Numbered from the stretch's first letter, positions 44,650 through 53,748 are shown. The stretch is DNA of 64,000 nt from Myxococcales bacterium (GCA_011526095.1 WYBA01000058.1:17428-81427); one strand, 5' to 3'. Program-made: numbers and translations. The notes: generated from the letters alone by a model not told the origin.

Positions 44650-47612
44650 GCGAGCTCGAGCTCGGCGTCGACCAGCCGATGGATCTCGGGGGGGTGATAG
44701 CGCCGCTCCTCGGCGTGCCGGCGCCACTGCAGGTAACGCTCGTCGTCGCCGGCGCGGAGCGCGCGCCGCTGCGCGTCGAGAGCGTCGATCTCCTCCTGCG
44801 CCTTGACCCGCGCGCGCTCCGCGGCGTTGCGCTGATCGGCGCCGAGCGCGCCGTCGCGCGCGTCCTGGGCGCGGGCGAGCCGCGCGGTCGCGGCGTCGAG
44901 CCGGCGCTCGAGCAGCAACACGCGGTCCGTGATGAACCGCTCGATCTGCTCGAGCGTGCGCTCGAACCGCGGCTGCTCGACCCGACTCGCGTGGCCGGTG
45001 AGGTCGAACAGCAGCTCGTCGACGGCGTCGTCGAGCACGGCGTCCGTGACCGCGGACGGCGGCGCCGACGCCGCATCGGCCATCGGTGCGAGCAGCACCG
45101 CACGGGCGACCTCGACGTCGAGGGGCGCGTCGTCGCCTTCGAGCACGACGACCGGCAGCAGTTCCTCGGCGCGCTCGACGCCGCGATGAGCGACGCGGAC
45201 GAGCCGCAGCCGCCCGCGCCGGCCGCGCAGCGGCGCGATCGCCGGCGACGAGGCATCGACGCGGACGCGCAGCGCCGCCGCGGGGAGCGCACGCGCGTGG
45301 GCCACGGCCGCGGCGACGAGGGGGTGGCCGAGGTGCAGCGACGGCAGGGCGAGCTCGTCGCCGGCGGGCGGCGGCGACGGCCCGATCACGGCGCGCTCCG
45401 CGCCCGGCCCGGTGAGACGCAGCTCGGCGCGGTCGCCGCGACGCTCGAGCTGGTAGGGGATCGCCGCGGCGTCGAGGTAGGCGACCACGACCTGCTCGAT
45501 GGCGCGGTCGAACGCCTCGAGCTCGGCGGGCAGCTCCTGCTGGATCTTGCGGAACGCGGCGCGGACCGAGCTGTCGAACCGGCGCTGGATCACGTCCTCC
45601 GTGCGCTTGACCGCGGCCTCGAACTCGCGCCGGCGCGCGTCCATCGCCGCGCGCAGCTCGCGCAGCTCGTGAGCGACCTCGTCCAGCGTGCGGGCTCGCT
45701 CGTAGACGCGGCGGAGCTGAGCCTCGAACTCCGCGCCCATTGCGCTGACGAGCGCGTCGGACGATAGCGCGCCCGGACGGTGGAGCACCTCATCCGTCGC
45801 GCCGAGCACGGTGCCGAACAGATCGAGCTTCTGGCCGAGGATCTCGAGGGTAAGGCGCTGCGCCTCGTTGTCCTTCGCGAGGAAGTTGATGACCGTGACG
45901 TCGCGGCGCTGGCCATAACGGTGGCACCGGCCGATCCGTTGCTCGATCCGCTGCGGGTTCCACGGCAGGTCGTAGTTGATCACCGTGTCGCAGAACTGGA
46001 GGTTGAGCCCCTTGGCGCCGGCCTCGGTGGAGATGAAGACGCGCGAGCGCGTGCGGAACTCGTGGACCAGGGCGAGGCGGATCGCCACGTCGGGGCTGGG
46101 CTGGCTCGCCGCCGGCAGCGCGCGTCCGACCTCCTCGACCCAGCGATCGAGCGCGACGGCGGCGCGCGGCGTGGCGTTGTCGCCCCGAAACAGCGTGACG
46201 TCGCCGTCACCGACGACGCCGCTGTCAACGAGCAGGCGGCGCAGGTAGTCCTGCGTCGTCAGCGACTCGGTGAAGATCACGACGCGCCCGCTGCTCCGGC
46301 CGTGCTCGGCCTGTTCGGCGACCAGTCGCACCGCACGAACGAGCGCGTCCGCCTTGCTGTCGCCAGGGAGCGAGCGCGCGCGGGCGATGAAGGACTCGAC
46401 CCGCGCGAGCTCGGCGGCGACGGCGGACGACGGCGCCGCCGTGTGCTCCGCGGAGGTGTCGACGTGCTCGGCGGGACCGGCGAGCTCGGCCGGATCATCC
46501 TCCTCGAGATCGGCCACCAGCTCGGCGGCGTCGGCCGCGGTGTCACCCTGCCCTGCCCCGGCGCGATCGAGCAGCGCGCGCAGCCGGCACGCGACGCGGT
46601 CGAGGCTGGCCGCGAGCGCCGGGAGCGACGACGCCATGCGGCGGTGGAACCCGAGCAGGAGCAGCTTGCGATGGTTGCCGCGGAACGCGTGGAGGCCGGG
46701 CTCGAGCAGGTACGCGGTGACGTCGTCGTAGAGCGCGCGCTCGGGCTCGCTCATCGTGTACTCGAACAGCTGCGCCCGGCGCGCGACGAACGGCTCGCGC
46801 ATGAAGTCCTGCGCCTGCCGACGGAGCGTGCGCTGGAGCACCGAGGACAGGCGGCGCTGGAGCTCGTGCTCCTGCCCCTCGGCGAGGACGCGGTCGTCGT
46901 GGGGGCAGAACAGCTCGCGGAAGGTCGAGAGATCCCCCAGCAGCGTCCCGGTCGGATCGATGTAGCGGACGAGCCCCCATAGCTCCAGCAGCGAGTTCTG
47001 CAGCGGGGTCGCGGTGAGCAGCAGCACTGGCGTTCCGTCGATCGCCGCGCTCAGCCGGCCGGCGAGGCGCGCGTGGGGCGCGTCGTCGCGCTCGCCGCCG
47101 GCGCGATCGAACCGCCGGTAGATGCCCGCGAACACCTCGTGGGCCTCGTCGATGACGCACAGGTCGAGGCGGCCGGCGGCGCGCAGCGCAGCGGCGCCAG
47201 CCTCGCTGCCGACGAGGTCGCGGGTCGCGAGCAGCACGCCCTCGCCGGCGAACGACAGCTCGTCGCGCGTGACCTCCCGGGCATCGACGCCGAACAGCGT
47301 GTAGAGTTCCTGCTTCCACTGGCCGAGCAGCGCCTTGGGGGTGACGACGAGGACGCGGGTCGCGCCCTCGGCGAGGAGCTGCGCGATGACGAGCCCGGCC
47401 TCGATCGTCTTGCCCAGACCGACCTCGTCGGCGAGGATGCAGCCGCCGTCGGGGATCCTGCCGAGCGCGAAGATCACCGCGTCGATCTGGTGGGGGTTCG
47501 GATCGATGCGCGCGGCGCGCTGCGACGCGACGTGCCGGCGATGCTCGTCGGCGCGACGGCGCCGGACGAGATCCTCGGCGAGGTAGAGGCGCTGCAGCGG
47601 GTGCGACGGCAT
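44646..47612 (-). CDS. SNF2/RapA-like (DrmD-like) helicase
   Basis: 988 residues. Walker A ADEVGLGKT (61-69), DEAH (155-158), LTATPLQNS, and helicase C-terminal motifs STEAGAKGLNLQ, NYDLPWNPQRIEQRIGR and HRYGQ mark a Swi2/Snf2-type dsDNA translocase of the RapA subgroup. A long C-terminal region (about 640-988) with coiled coil follows. Related SNF2 proteins occur as DrmD in class 1 DISARM, but no methylase or DrmA/B/C is seen here. It is the first gene of the operon and is coupled to the SbcD-like gene. No clear ribosome site precedes the ATG, so the start may be off by a few codons. Confidence 0.87.
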   Translation of the reverse strand: MPSHPLQRLYLAEDLVRRRRADEHRRHVASQRAARIDPNPHQIDAVIFALGRIPDGGCILADEVGLGKTIEAGLVIAQLLAEGATRVLVVTPKALLGQWKQELYTLFGVDAREVTRDELSFAGEGVLLATRDLVGSEAGAAALRAAGRLDLCVIDEAHEVFAGIYRRFDRAGGERDDAPHARLAGRLSAAIDGTPVLLLTATPLQNSLLELWGLVRYIDPTGTLLGDLSTFRELFCPHDDRVLAEGQEHELQRRLSSVLQRTLRRQAQDFMREPFVARRAQLFEYTMSEPERALYDDVTAYLLEPGLHAFRGNHRKLLLLGFHRRMASSLPALAASLDRVACRLRALLDRAGAGQGDTAADAAELVADLEEDDPAELAGPAEHVDTSAEHTAAPSSAVAAELARVESFIARARSLPGDSKADALVRAVRLVAEQAEHGRSSGRVVIFTESLTTQDYLRRLLVDSGVVGDGDVTLFRGDNATPRAAVALDRWVEEVGRALPAASQPSPDVAIRLALVHEFRTRSRVFISTEAGAKGLNLQFCDTVINYDLPWNPQRIEQRIGRCHRYGQRRDVTVINFLAKDNEAQRLTLEILGQKLDLFGTVLGATDEVLHRPGALSSDALVSAMGAEFEAQLRRVYERARTLDEVAHELRELRAAMDARRREFEAAVKRTEDVIQRRFDSSVRAAFRKIQQELPAELEAFDRAIEQVVVAYLDAAAIPYQLERRGDRAELRLTGPGAERAVIGPSPPPAGDELALPSLHLGHPLVAAAVAHARALPAAALRVRVDASSPAIAPLRGRRGRLRLVRVAHRGVERAEELLPVVVLEGDDAPLDVEVARAVLLAPMADAASAPPSAVTDAVLDDAVDELLFDLTGHASRVEQPRFERTLEQIERFITDRVLLLERRLDAATARLARAQDARDGALGADQRNAAERARVKAQEEIDALDAQRRALRAGDDERYLQWRRHAEERRYHPPEIHRLVDAELELA

Positions 47613-47793
47613 CGAAGGCGAGCGAGGTCACGAGCGCGCGGCGCTGGTCGACCCGAGGAGCGATGTTACATGTGGCGACGGGGCCGCGGCCGACGGGCGG
47701 TGACGATCCAGCGCGGCATCACCCCGGAGCGGCGAGCCTTCCGGCCTCGCTCGGTCGCGACGGCTGCCGGGGGCGTCGTCGCGCACGAGTCGC

Positions 47794-47812
47794 CGTGACG
47801 TATCTGGTCACG
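47794..47812. promoter_or_regulatory. inverted repeat in the divergent promoter region
   Basis: CGTGAC (47794-47799) and GTCACG (47807-47812) form a perfect 6-bp inverted repeat with a 7-bp spacer. They lie in the 223-bp gap between the SNF2-first operon and the divergent ATPase gene. This is a possible operator for either direction. No convincing -35/-10 pair was found, although TAACAT-like bases occur near 47665 on the minus strand. Confidence 0.3.
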
Positions 47813-47835
47813 ACGCGGCGGTACGCTGCCTCGTG

Positions 47836-48618
47836 ATGTCCAGCGATGCACCCACGCCCGATGACGCTCCCCCCGACCAGGTCGCCCTGCTCGACGCCGA
47901 CCTCGGCCTGCTGCCCGGCGAGGTCGGCGTGCTCGTCGGCGCGCCCGGCGTCGGCAAGACGTCGCTGCTGCACGGGCTGGCGGCGCGGCACCTGGCGAGC
48001 GGGGCGCCCGTCGCGATCGCCAGCCACGGTACGCCGCGGGCGACGGTCGCGGCGCACCTGGCGGCGCTGATGGCGCAGGTGCCGACGGACGCGGTCCGCG
48101 CCGGGCGGGTCGGGCGGCAGGACCTGACGAACCTGGCGTACGCGGCGCGGCAGCTGGGGCGGGACGTGCTGGCGGTCGACGATCGCGAGCGGCCGCGCGC
48201 CAGCGACCTCGCCGGGGCGCTGCGCGCGTGGCGCGAGGCGCACCGCGCCACGAACCTGCTGGTGATCGTCGAGTCGCTGCCGATGCTCGAGCCCGAGCGC
48301 GCGCGGCCCGAGCGAGGGGACGAGCTCGTCGAGAGCATGGAGGTGATCCACGCGATGGCGAGGCACGCGGGCGCGCGGGTGCTGGTGTCGGCCGCGACGC
48401 ACCCCGCCGCCGACGGCCCTGGCGCCGCGCTCGCCGCGGTCCGTGGGCCGCTCGCCGCCGTCGTCGACGGCGCCGTGCTGGTGGCGACGCTCGACGCGGC
48501 GCCGGACGGAGCGTCCCACCGACTCGCCATCGTCAAGCACCGGCGCGCGCCGCTGGCGACGTGCTCGCTGCGCTTCGACCCGGCGCTCGTGCGCTTCACC
48601 GTCGTCACCCGCGCCTGA
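47836..48618 (+). CDS. RecA-fold ATPase, DnaB/RadA-like
   Basis: 260 residues from the ATG at 47836. Walker A is GAPGVGKTS (about 38-46) in a context (GEVGVLVGAPGVGKTSLLHGLAARHL) like the DnaB C-terminal or RadA/KaiC core. Walker B is NLLVIVESLP near 148. The rest fits a single RecA-type core, with no primase-binding N-domain, zinc finger or second domain. Role unknown; it could load on DNA or act as a motor. It is divergent from the helicase-nuclease operon and followed 13 bp later by a gene of unknown function. Confidence 0.7.
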   Translation: MSSDAPTPDDAPPDQVALLDADLGLLPGEVGVLVGAPGVGKTSLLHGLAARHLASGAPVAIASHGTPRATVAAHLAALMAQVPTDAVRAGRVGRQDLTNLAYAARQLGRDVLAVDDRERPRASDLAGALRAWREAHRATNLLVIVESLPMLEPERARPERGDELVESMEVIHAMARHAGARVLVSAATHPAADGPGAALAAVRGPLAAVVDGAVLVATLDAAPDGASHRLAIVKHRRAPLATCSLRFDPALVRFTVVTRA

Positions 48619-48631
48619 TCGGAGGAGCCCC

Positions 48632-49369
48632 ATGCCCGACACGTCCGAGCCCGAGGTCCCGCCGCGGATCGTCCGCATCGCGCGCAAGCACCTGTACTAC
48701 CCGCATCGCCTCGTCGTCGAGATCGCGGCGGACGCGCCGTCGCGGCGCGCGGGGACCCGCGGACGGATCGCGACCGTGTGCGGGACGAGCATGTACGACT
48801 GGCACCTCGAGGTCCCGGTCGACGGCACCGGCGTCGAGCACGCCCATGTGGTGGTGGTGGAGCGGCACGAGGACGGCGCGATCGTCCGCACGCCGTACCT
48901 CGCGTGGTGCCGCGGGCACGGGCTCGAGCTCGCGTGCAGCCGGTGCGGGCTGGACATCCTGCGCACCGCGGGCGCGCCGTGCCCGGGCTGGGTGCGGCAG
49001 CGCGCGCGCCAGGACGCCGCGCGAGCGGCGAAGCAGGCGCTCGCGGCGCACCGGCGCGCGTGGGCGGCGCAGACCGTCGCGCCGCAGGTGCCGTTCGAGC
49101 CGCGCCCGCGCGACGGCGCGCACCAGCTCGGCGTCAGCTACGACACGCTCGACGAGGCGCGGCGCGAGGCGCCCGCCTGGCAGTACGACCACGCCGGCGT
49201 CCACGTCGTGATCGACCGCGACTGGTTCGTGCCCCACGCCACCGCGATGGTCGAGCCCGCCGACGGCGCGCGGCACCCGTTCGGCGAGGTCGACGAGCGG
49301 AGCTGGCCGATCCCGGTGCTCGTCGGGCCGGTCGGGAGCTGGCTCGCCCAGCTCGACCCGCCGGAGTGA
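48632..49369 (+). CDS. conserved-looking protein of unknown function with a CxxC motif
   Basis: 245 residues; GGAGGAG lies directly before the ATG. The N-terminal half has alternating strands (PHRLVVEIAAD, HAHVVVVERHEDG). In the middle ACSRCGLDILRTAGAPCPGW holds three Cys that could bind zinc, followed by an Arg/Ala helix. The C-terminus contains YDTLDEARREAPAWQYDHAGVHVVIDRDW. No family is recognised. It follows the ATPase gene closely and is probably cotranscribed. Confidence 0.5.
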   Translation: MPDTSEPEVPPRIVRIARKHLYYPHRLVVEIAADAPSRRAGTRGRIATVCGTSMYDWHLEVPVDGTGVEHAHVVVVERHEDGAIVRTPYLAWCRGHGLELACSRCGLDILRTAGAPCPGWVRQRARQDAARAAKQALAAHRRAWAAQTVAPQVPFEPRPRDGAHQLGVSYDTLDEARREAPAWQYDHAGVHVVIDRDWFVPHATAMVEPADGARHPFGEVDERSWPIPVLVGPVGSWLAQLDPPE

Positions 49370-49391
49370 GGCCCGCGCGGCCGGCGCGGCG

Positions 49392-50015
49392 TCAGCGATC
49401 CAGGCGCGGGTCGTCGCCGATCAGGAACGGCACGCCCGCGGCGCCGCGCACGCGCAGGCGGGTCGGCGCGCCGCCGCGCAGGCCATCGGCCGCCGCGACG
49501 CGCTCCTCGTCCGGTTCGCGGACACCGGCGCCGAGGACGTGGACGCGATCGCCGGGCACGAGCACGGCCTCGCGGAACCAGATGCGGCCCGGCAGCGTCT
49601 CGGTCCGTCCGCATCGCACGAGCAGCGCGCGCAGCTCGGTCTCGGACAGGTCACGGCCGCTGCGACCGAGGCGATCGACCGCGAGCGCCACCTGCGCGAG
49701 CCGCGGCTCGACGAGCGCGTGGGCCGTGCCGTCGTCGACGCGAAACACCACGCCGGCCTCGGCGCGCGCGGACGCGAACCACCACGACCAGCCCGCGTGG
49801 AGCGAGAGCTGCCAGTACACGCACGGGCGTCCCGACACGGGCGACGGCGTCGTCGGCCCGGGCGCGACGACGCCCGCGACGTGGACGGGCACGCCCTCCG
49901 CCGCGTCGACCAGCCGCGTGACCGCGGCGGACCGCAGGCCGCGCCGGACCGCGGCGTGGCGTGGGCGCCCCGCGCCCACGCCGTACGTCGACCGCGGCAG
50001 CAGGTGCCGGATCAC
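49392..50015 (-). CDS. GIDE-domain-like protein
   Basis: 207 residues from GTG 50015, which overlaps the preceding CBM20 gene stop (GTGA). The block VHVAGVVAPG..SPVSGRPCVYWQLSL followed by GVVFRVDDGTAHALVEP and PGDRVHVLGAG looks like the GIDE (MUL1-type) domain found in bacterial membrane proteins of unknown role. Here no membrane span or RING finger is evident. The family call is by pattern only. Confidence 0.5.
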   Translation of the reverse strand: MIRHLLPRSTYGVGAGRPRHAAVRRGLRSAAVTRLVDAAEGVPVHVAGVVAPGPTTPSPVSGRPCVYWQLSLHAGWSWWFASARAEAGVVFRVDDGTAHALVEPRLAQVALAVDRLGRSGRDLSETELRALLVRCGRTETLPGRIWFREAVLVPGDRVHVLGAGVREPDEERVAAADGLRGGAPTRLRVRGAAGVPFLIGDDPRLDR

Positions 50016-50785
50016 GCCGGCGCGCGGCGCCAGGTCGCCTCGACCCGGTCGCCGGCGTGGGCGTGGCGGTCGTCGCCGTCCTCCCACGTCAGCGTTCCGT
50101 CCGGCTTCCGGACGAGGAACTTGAACGCGAGCTCGGCGCCCGGCGGGGCGTCGAGCGTCGCGGTCCACGCCTTGCCGTCTCGGTGCAGCGCGACCGCGTG
50201 GGCCGGATCCCAGTCGCCGAGGAGCGGCCCGGCGCCGCAGGCGAGGACGTGGGCGCCGGCGTCCGGCTCGATCCCGGTGAGCACGAGGGTGACCGCCGAG
50301 GCGCCGTGAGCGTGCTTGGCGTCGTGGGCGTGCTTCGCCTTCCCCTGGGGCTCGTGGGCGTGCTTCGCCTTCCCCTGGGGCTCGTGGGCGTGCTTCGCCT
50401 TCCCCTGGGGCTCGTGCTCGGCCTCGGGCGCGGGCGCGGGCTTCGCCGCCTCCGACGCCGCGGCCTTCACCGGCGAAGGCGCCGGCTTCGCGGGCTCCGC
50501 TGCCGCCGGCTTCGCGGCGGGCTCGGCAACCGGCTTCGCGGGCGCCTCGGCCGGCTTGCCGGCGCCGGCGCCGCCGCCCGACAGCTCGTCGAGGCGCGCG
50601 TCGACCGCGCCGAGCCGGTCGCCGACCTGGTGCAACGCGCCGCGGAGCTGTGCGGCGGCCGGCGCGTCGAGCACGGGCTGATCCGCGAGCCCCGCGCGCG
50701 CGAGCGCGGCCTCGAGCACCGCGAGCGCCGAGAAGTGATCGTAGCGGAGGCGGAGCGCCTCGATGACATCGTCTCGTCGAAGCAT
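50012..50785 (-). CDS. CBM20 (starch-binding-like) domain protein with Ala/Pro-rich linker
   Basis: 257 residues. The N-terminus (1-70) is helical (MLRRDDVIEALRLRYDHF, then DRLGAVDARLDELSG). A low-complexity Ala/Pro/Lys linker includes three copies of EPQGKAKHAH. The C-terminal 95 residues match CBM20: GPLLGDWDPAHAVAL, WTATLDAPPG, FKFLVRKPDG and WEDGDDR. There is no signal peptide, so it is probably cytoplasmic and may bind glycogen or a similar polymer. It is coupled to the downstream GIDE-like gene. Confidence 0.72.
   Translation of the reverse strand: MLRRDDVIEALRLRYDHFSALAVLEAALARAGLADQPVLDAPAAAQLRGALHQVGDRLGAVDARLDELSGGGAGAGKPAEAPAKPVAEPAAKPAAAEPAKPAPSPVKAAASEAAKPAPAPEAEHEPQGKAKHAHEPQGKAKHAHEPQGKAKHAHDAKHAHGASAVTLVLTGIEPDAGAHVLACGAGPLLGDWDPAHAVALHRDGKAWTATLDAPPGAELAFKFLVRKPDGTLTWEDGDDRHAHAGDRVEATWRRAPA
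50322..50411. repeat. three perfect 30-bp tandem repeats inside the CBM20 gene
   Basis: The 30-bp unit runs 50322-50351, 50352-50381 and 50382-50411, encoding three copies of a His/Lys-rich decapeptide (EPQGKAKHAH) in the linker. Exact copies mean recent or ongoing length change. Confidence 0.85.
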
Positions 50786-50911
50786 GGCGCGGACAGCCTA
50801 CCGCGGTCTCGCGCCGACTCCATCCCGCGGGGCCCTCGATCGCGTCACCGGAGGCGCGATGCCGCGCCGTGCTGCCCTCGGCGCGCGCCGCTCCCGGCGC
50901 TACGCTGCCGC

Positions 50912-51841
50912 ATGCTCCTGCCCGACGTCCTCGATCGCGTGGTCGACTGGCTGCCGCCGCTGTCCTATGGCCGGCTCGGCGTCGCGCTGCGCCGCGGTCG
51001 GTTCGGCCCGCTGCCGTCGCTCGCCGGGCGGACGTGCGTGGTGACCGGCGCGACGTCGGGGATCGGGCGCGCCGCGGCGGTCCAGCTCGGCGCGCTCGGC
51101 GCGGAGGTGATCGTGGTCGGGCGCGACGCCGCGCGCGGCGACGCCGCGGTCGACGAGGTCGCTGCCGCCGGTGGGCGCGCCCGGTTCGAGCGATGCGACG
51201 TCGGCCGGCTCGCGGAGGTCGCGGCGCTCGCCGCGCGGCTGCCGGACGGCGTCGACGCGCTCGTCCACAACGCCGGCGCGCTCGCCGCGACCTGCGCGCA
51301 CACCGACGACGGCGTCGAGCAGACCTGGGCGACCCACGTGCTCGGCCCGTTCGCGCTGACGGCGAGGCTGTTGCCGCGGCTGCGCGCCGCGCCCGCGCCG
51401 CGCGTCGTGTTCGTGTCGTCGGGCGGGATGTACCTGGCGCGCCTCGACCTCGAGGCGTGGCGGGGCGCCGCCCCGTTCGACGGGGTCCGCGCCTACGCCG
51501 CCGCCAAGCGCGCCCAGGTCGAGCTCGTCGCCGAGCTCGCCGTCCGGCTTCCGGACGTCACGGCCGTCGAGATGCACCCGGGCTGGACCGACACCGCGGC
51601 GGTCCGCGACGCGCTGCCGCGGTTCCACCGCGTGACGCGGCCGCTGCTGCGCACGCCCGCCGACGGCGCCGACACGATCGCGTACCTGGCCGCGACGCAC
51701 GATCCGCTCGTCGCGGGCGGGCTCTACCTCGACCGCGTCGCGCGCCCGGCCCACCGCCTGCCGACGACGCGCACGACGCCGGCCGAGCGCGACGCGCTGT
51801 GGCGCCTGCTCGCGGGCCAGGCGGGGCTCACTCCCGCGTGA
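50912..51841 (+). CDS. short-chain dehydrogenase/reductase (WWOX/retinol-dehydrogenase-like)
   Basis: 309 residues from the ATG at 50912. The Rossmann motif TGATSGIGRAAA (about 45-56), HNAG near 118, a catalytic Ser in VVFVSSGG near 167 and Y-x3-K in YAAAKRAQ near 191 are present, so it is a catalytically complete classical SDR. The N-terminal extension (LPDVLDRVVDWLPPLSYGRLG) resembles the DHRS12-like group. Substrate unknown. It is a single gene, followed by the peroxiredoxin gene after 97 bp. Confidence 0.8.
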   Translation: MLLPDVLDRVVDWLPPLSYGRLGVALRRGRFGPLPSLAGRTCVVTGATSGIGRAAAVQLGALGAEVIVVGRDAARGDAAVDEVAAAGGRARFERCDVGRLAEVAALAARLPDGVDALVHNAGALAATCAHTDDGVEQTWATHVLGPFALTARLLPRLRAAPAPRVVFVSSGGMYLARLDLEAWRGAAPFDGVRAYAAAKRAQVELVAELAVRLPDVTAVEMHPGWTDTAAVRDALPRFHRVTRPLLRTPADGADTIAYLAATHDPLVAGGLYLDRVARPAHRLPTTRTTPAERDALWRLLAGQAGLTPA

Positions 51842-51938
51842 CGCCCGCGCGACGCCGGTTCAACGCCCGCGCGTTTGTCCGCCGCGCGCGCCGGTCGTAC
51901 AGTGCGCGCCGCAACCCAAGGATCGAAGGAGACACACC

Positions 51939-52571
51939 ATGGCGCTCAGGCTCGGCGACATCGCCCCCGACTTCACGGCCCAGACGACCCAGGGAGACAT
52001 CAGCTTCCACGAGTGGAAGAAGGGGAGCTGGGCGATCCTGTTCTCGCACCCGAAGGACTTCACGCCGGTGTGCACGACCGAGCTCGGCTACACCGCCAAG
52101 CTCAAGGGCGAGTTCGAGAAGCGCAACGTCAAGGTGATCGGCCTGTCGGTCGACCCGGTCGACTCCCACATGAAGTGGGAGAAGGACATCGAGGAGACCC
52201 AGGGCCAGGCGGTCAACTTCCCGATGATCGGCGACCCGGACCGCAAGGTCTCGAACCTCTACGACATGATCCACCCCAACGCGAACGACACGCTCACCGT
52301 GCGCTCGGTGTTCGTGATCGATCCGAACAACAAGATCCGCCTGACGATCACCTACCCCGCGTCGACCGGCCGCAACTTCGACGAGGTGCTGCGCGTGATC
52401 GACTCGCTGCAGCTCACCGACAAGCACAAGGTCGCCACCCCGGTGAACTGGAAGAAGGGCGACGACTGCATCATCGTCCCGTCGCTGTCGAACGACGACG
52501 CCAAGAAGCTGTTCCCGGGCGGCTGGGACGAGAAGAAGCCGTACCTGCGGCTCGTCAAGCAGCCGGGCTGA
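51939..52571 (+). CDS. 1-Cys peroxiredoxin (Prx6 type)
   Basis: 210 residues; AAGGAGA lies before the ATG. The thiol peroxidase core has HPKDFTPVCTTELG with peroxidatic Cys45. The C-terminal extension CIIVPSLSNDDAKKLFPGGW is the hallmark of the Prx6/1-Cys group. There is no resolving Cys in the usual 2-Cys place; the second Cys (in GDDCIIVP) is near the C-terminal domain. It reduces hydrogen peroxide and organic hydroperoxides in the cytoplasm. Codon use contains more Lys and Asn than neighbouring genes, as expected for a highly expressed protein. Confidence 0.93.
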   Translation: MALRLGDIAPDFTAQTTQGDISFHEWKKGSWAILFSHPKDFTPVCTTELGYTAKLKGEFEKRNVKVIGLSVDPVDSHMKWEKDIEETQGQAVNFPMIGDPDRKVSNLYDMIHPNANDTLTVRSVFVIDPNNKIRLTITYPASTGRNFDEVLRVIDSLQLTDKHKVATPVNWKKGDDCIIVPSLSNDDAKKLFPGGWDEKKPYLRLVKQPG

Positions 52572-52633
52572 GCGGGGCACCTGGCCGCGCGCGCCGGACA
52601 TATCCTGTCCCGTCGGCACGGCAGGCTGGCGAG

Positions 52634-53698
52634 ATGACGCGTGATGACACACCCGACCGGCCCGCCAGCCTGGGCGACGCCGTCGAGATGATGCGCGCGA
52701 CCCTCGGGCGGCGCGCTCGGTCACGGTCGGAGCGCGCCGACCTCCACGTCGGCGACGCGGAGGTCTCGCTGACCGTCCGGCACCCGCCGGGCGGGTGCTG
52801 CGGCCGCGGCTGGACCACCGCGCGGCTCCGCGTCGCCCACCCCGCGGCGTTCACCGTCGACGAGAGGCCGAGCTGGTGGAGCTTCGAGCCCCCCGGCGAT
52901 CGCGACGACGTGCTCGGCGAGGCGATCGCGGCCGCGCGCGGCCACCTCGGCTTGCTCGGCGTGCCGCGCGTGTGGCGCGCCGGCGCACGCGCCAGCTCGA
53001 CCGCGATCTCGCGCCTCGCCGCCGAGGCCGCGTCGCTGGCGTGGGCGCGGTGCGACCCGACGGCACGCGCGACGGCGATCGCCTTCGCGCCCCCCGCGCG
53101 CTCGTACGTCTACGCCGGGCTGCTGGCCGACGCGCGCGGCCACCTCGCGCGGGTCGTCGCGGCGTGGCCCGGCCTGCTCGCGCTCGGCGCGGCGCACACG
53201 CACGGCCACGCGGAGATCATGCGGCTGCTGCTCGACGGCCGGTCGATCCGCGACGTCGTCGACGGGACGCTGGGCAAGCTGCGCGACCGGCCCGGCGCGC
53301 GGCGGATGGTGCGCGAGGCGCCGATCGACCTCGACGGGAGCGTCCTGCGCGACGCGATCGCCGGCCCGGCGATCGACGTCAACGATCTGCCCGTCGGGCC
53401 CGACGCGCGACGCACGTGGTACCGGTGGGCCGCGACGTGGCGGCGCGTGATCGAGGGCCGTCCCCAGGGCTCGCCGATCCGGTTCGGTGGGTTCGTGTCG
53501 CGCCACGCCCTCGAGCTCGAGGCGATCGCGCGCGCCGAGCGGACCGACGCGGCCGCGCTGCTGTCGTCGCTCCTCGCGCGGCTCGACCGGACCGGCGCGC
53601 CGGTGCCCGATCGCGCGTCGTCGCCGGCGCGCGAGATGGCGCGGCTGCGCGCCTGGCAGGAGACGCCAGGCGTTGCGGCGCGTCACCGACGCGAGTGA
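52634..53698 (+). CDS. protein of unknown function, 354 residues
   Basis: The start ATG at 52634 follows GGCGAG. Visible features: a GGCCGRGW Cys pair near residue 54, an Ala-rich helical middle with AHTHGHAEIMRLLLDGRSI near 195, and WYRWAATWRRVIEGRPQGSP near 260. No signal peptide or membrane span. The high Ala/Arg content and lack of shadowed frames with better composition support a real gene. No family is recognised; the GHAEIMRLLL segment could be ankyrin-like by chance. Confidence 0.45.
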   Translation: MTRDDTPDRPASLGDAVEMMRATLGRRARSRSERADLHVGDAEVSLTVRHPPGGCCGRGWTTARLRVAHPAAFTVDERPSWWSFEPPGDRDDVLGEAIAAARGHLGLLGVPRVWRAGARASSTAISRLAAEAASLAWARCDPTARATAIAFAPPARSYVYAGLLADARGHLARVVAAWPGLLALGAAHTHGHAEIMRLLLDGRSIRDVVDGTLGKLRDRPGARRMVREAPIDLDGSVLRDAIAGPAIDVNDLPVGPDARRTWYRWAATWRRVIEGRPQGSPIRFGGFVSRHALELEAIARAERTDAAALLSSLLARLDRTGAPVPDRASSPAREMARLRAWQETPGVAARHRRE

Positions 53699-53748
53699 CC
53701 TCGCCGCGCGTGGCGCGGGCGTGGCAAGCTCAGGGTCGTCAGGGTCGG

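Noticed and set aside
32475..47612. Assignment of the operon as DISARM or Mokosh
   Set aside because: No DrmA, DrmB, DrmC or methylase for DISARM and no PLD nuclease for Mokosh is seen; only single parts are shared.
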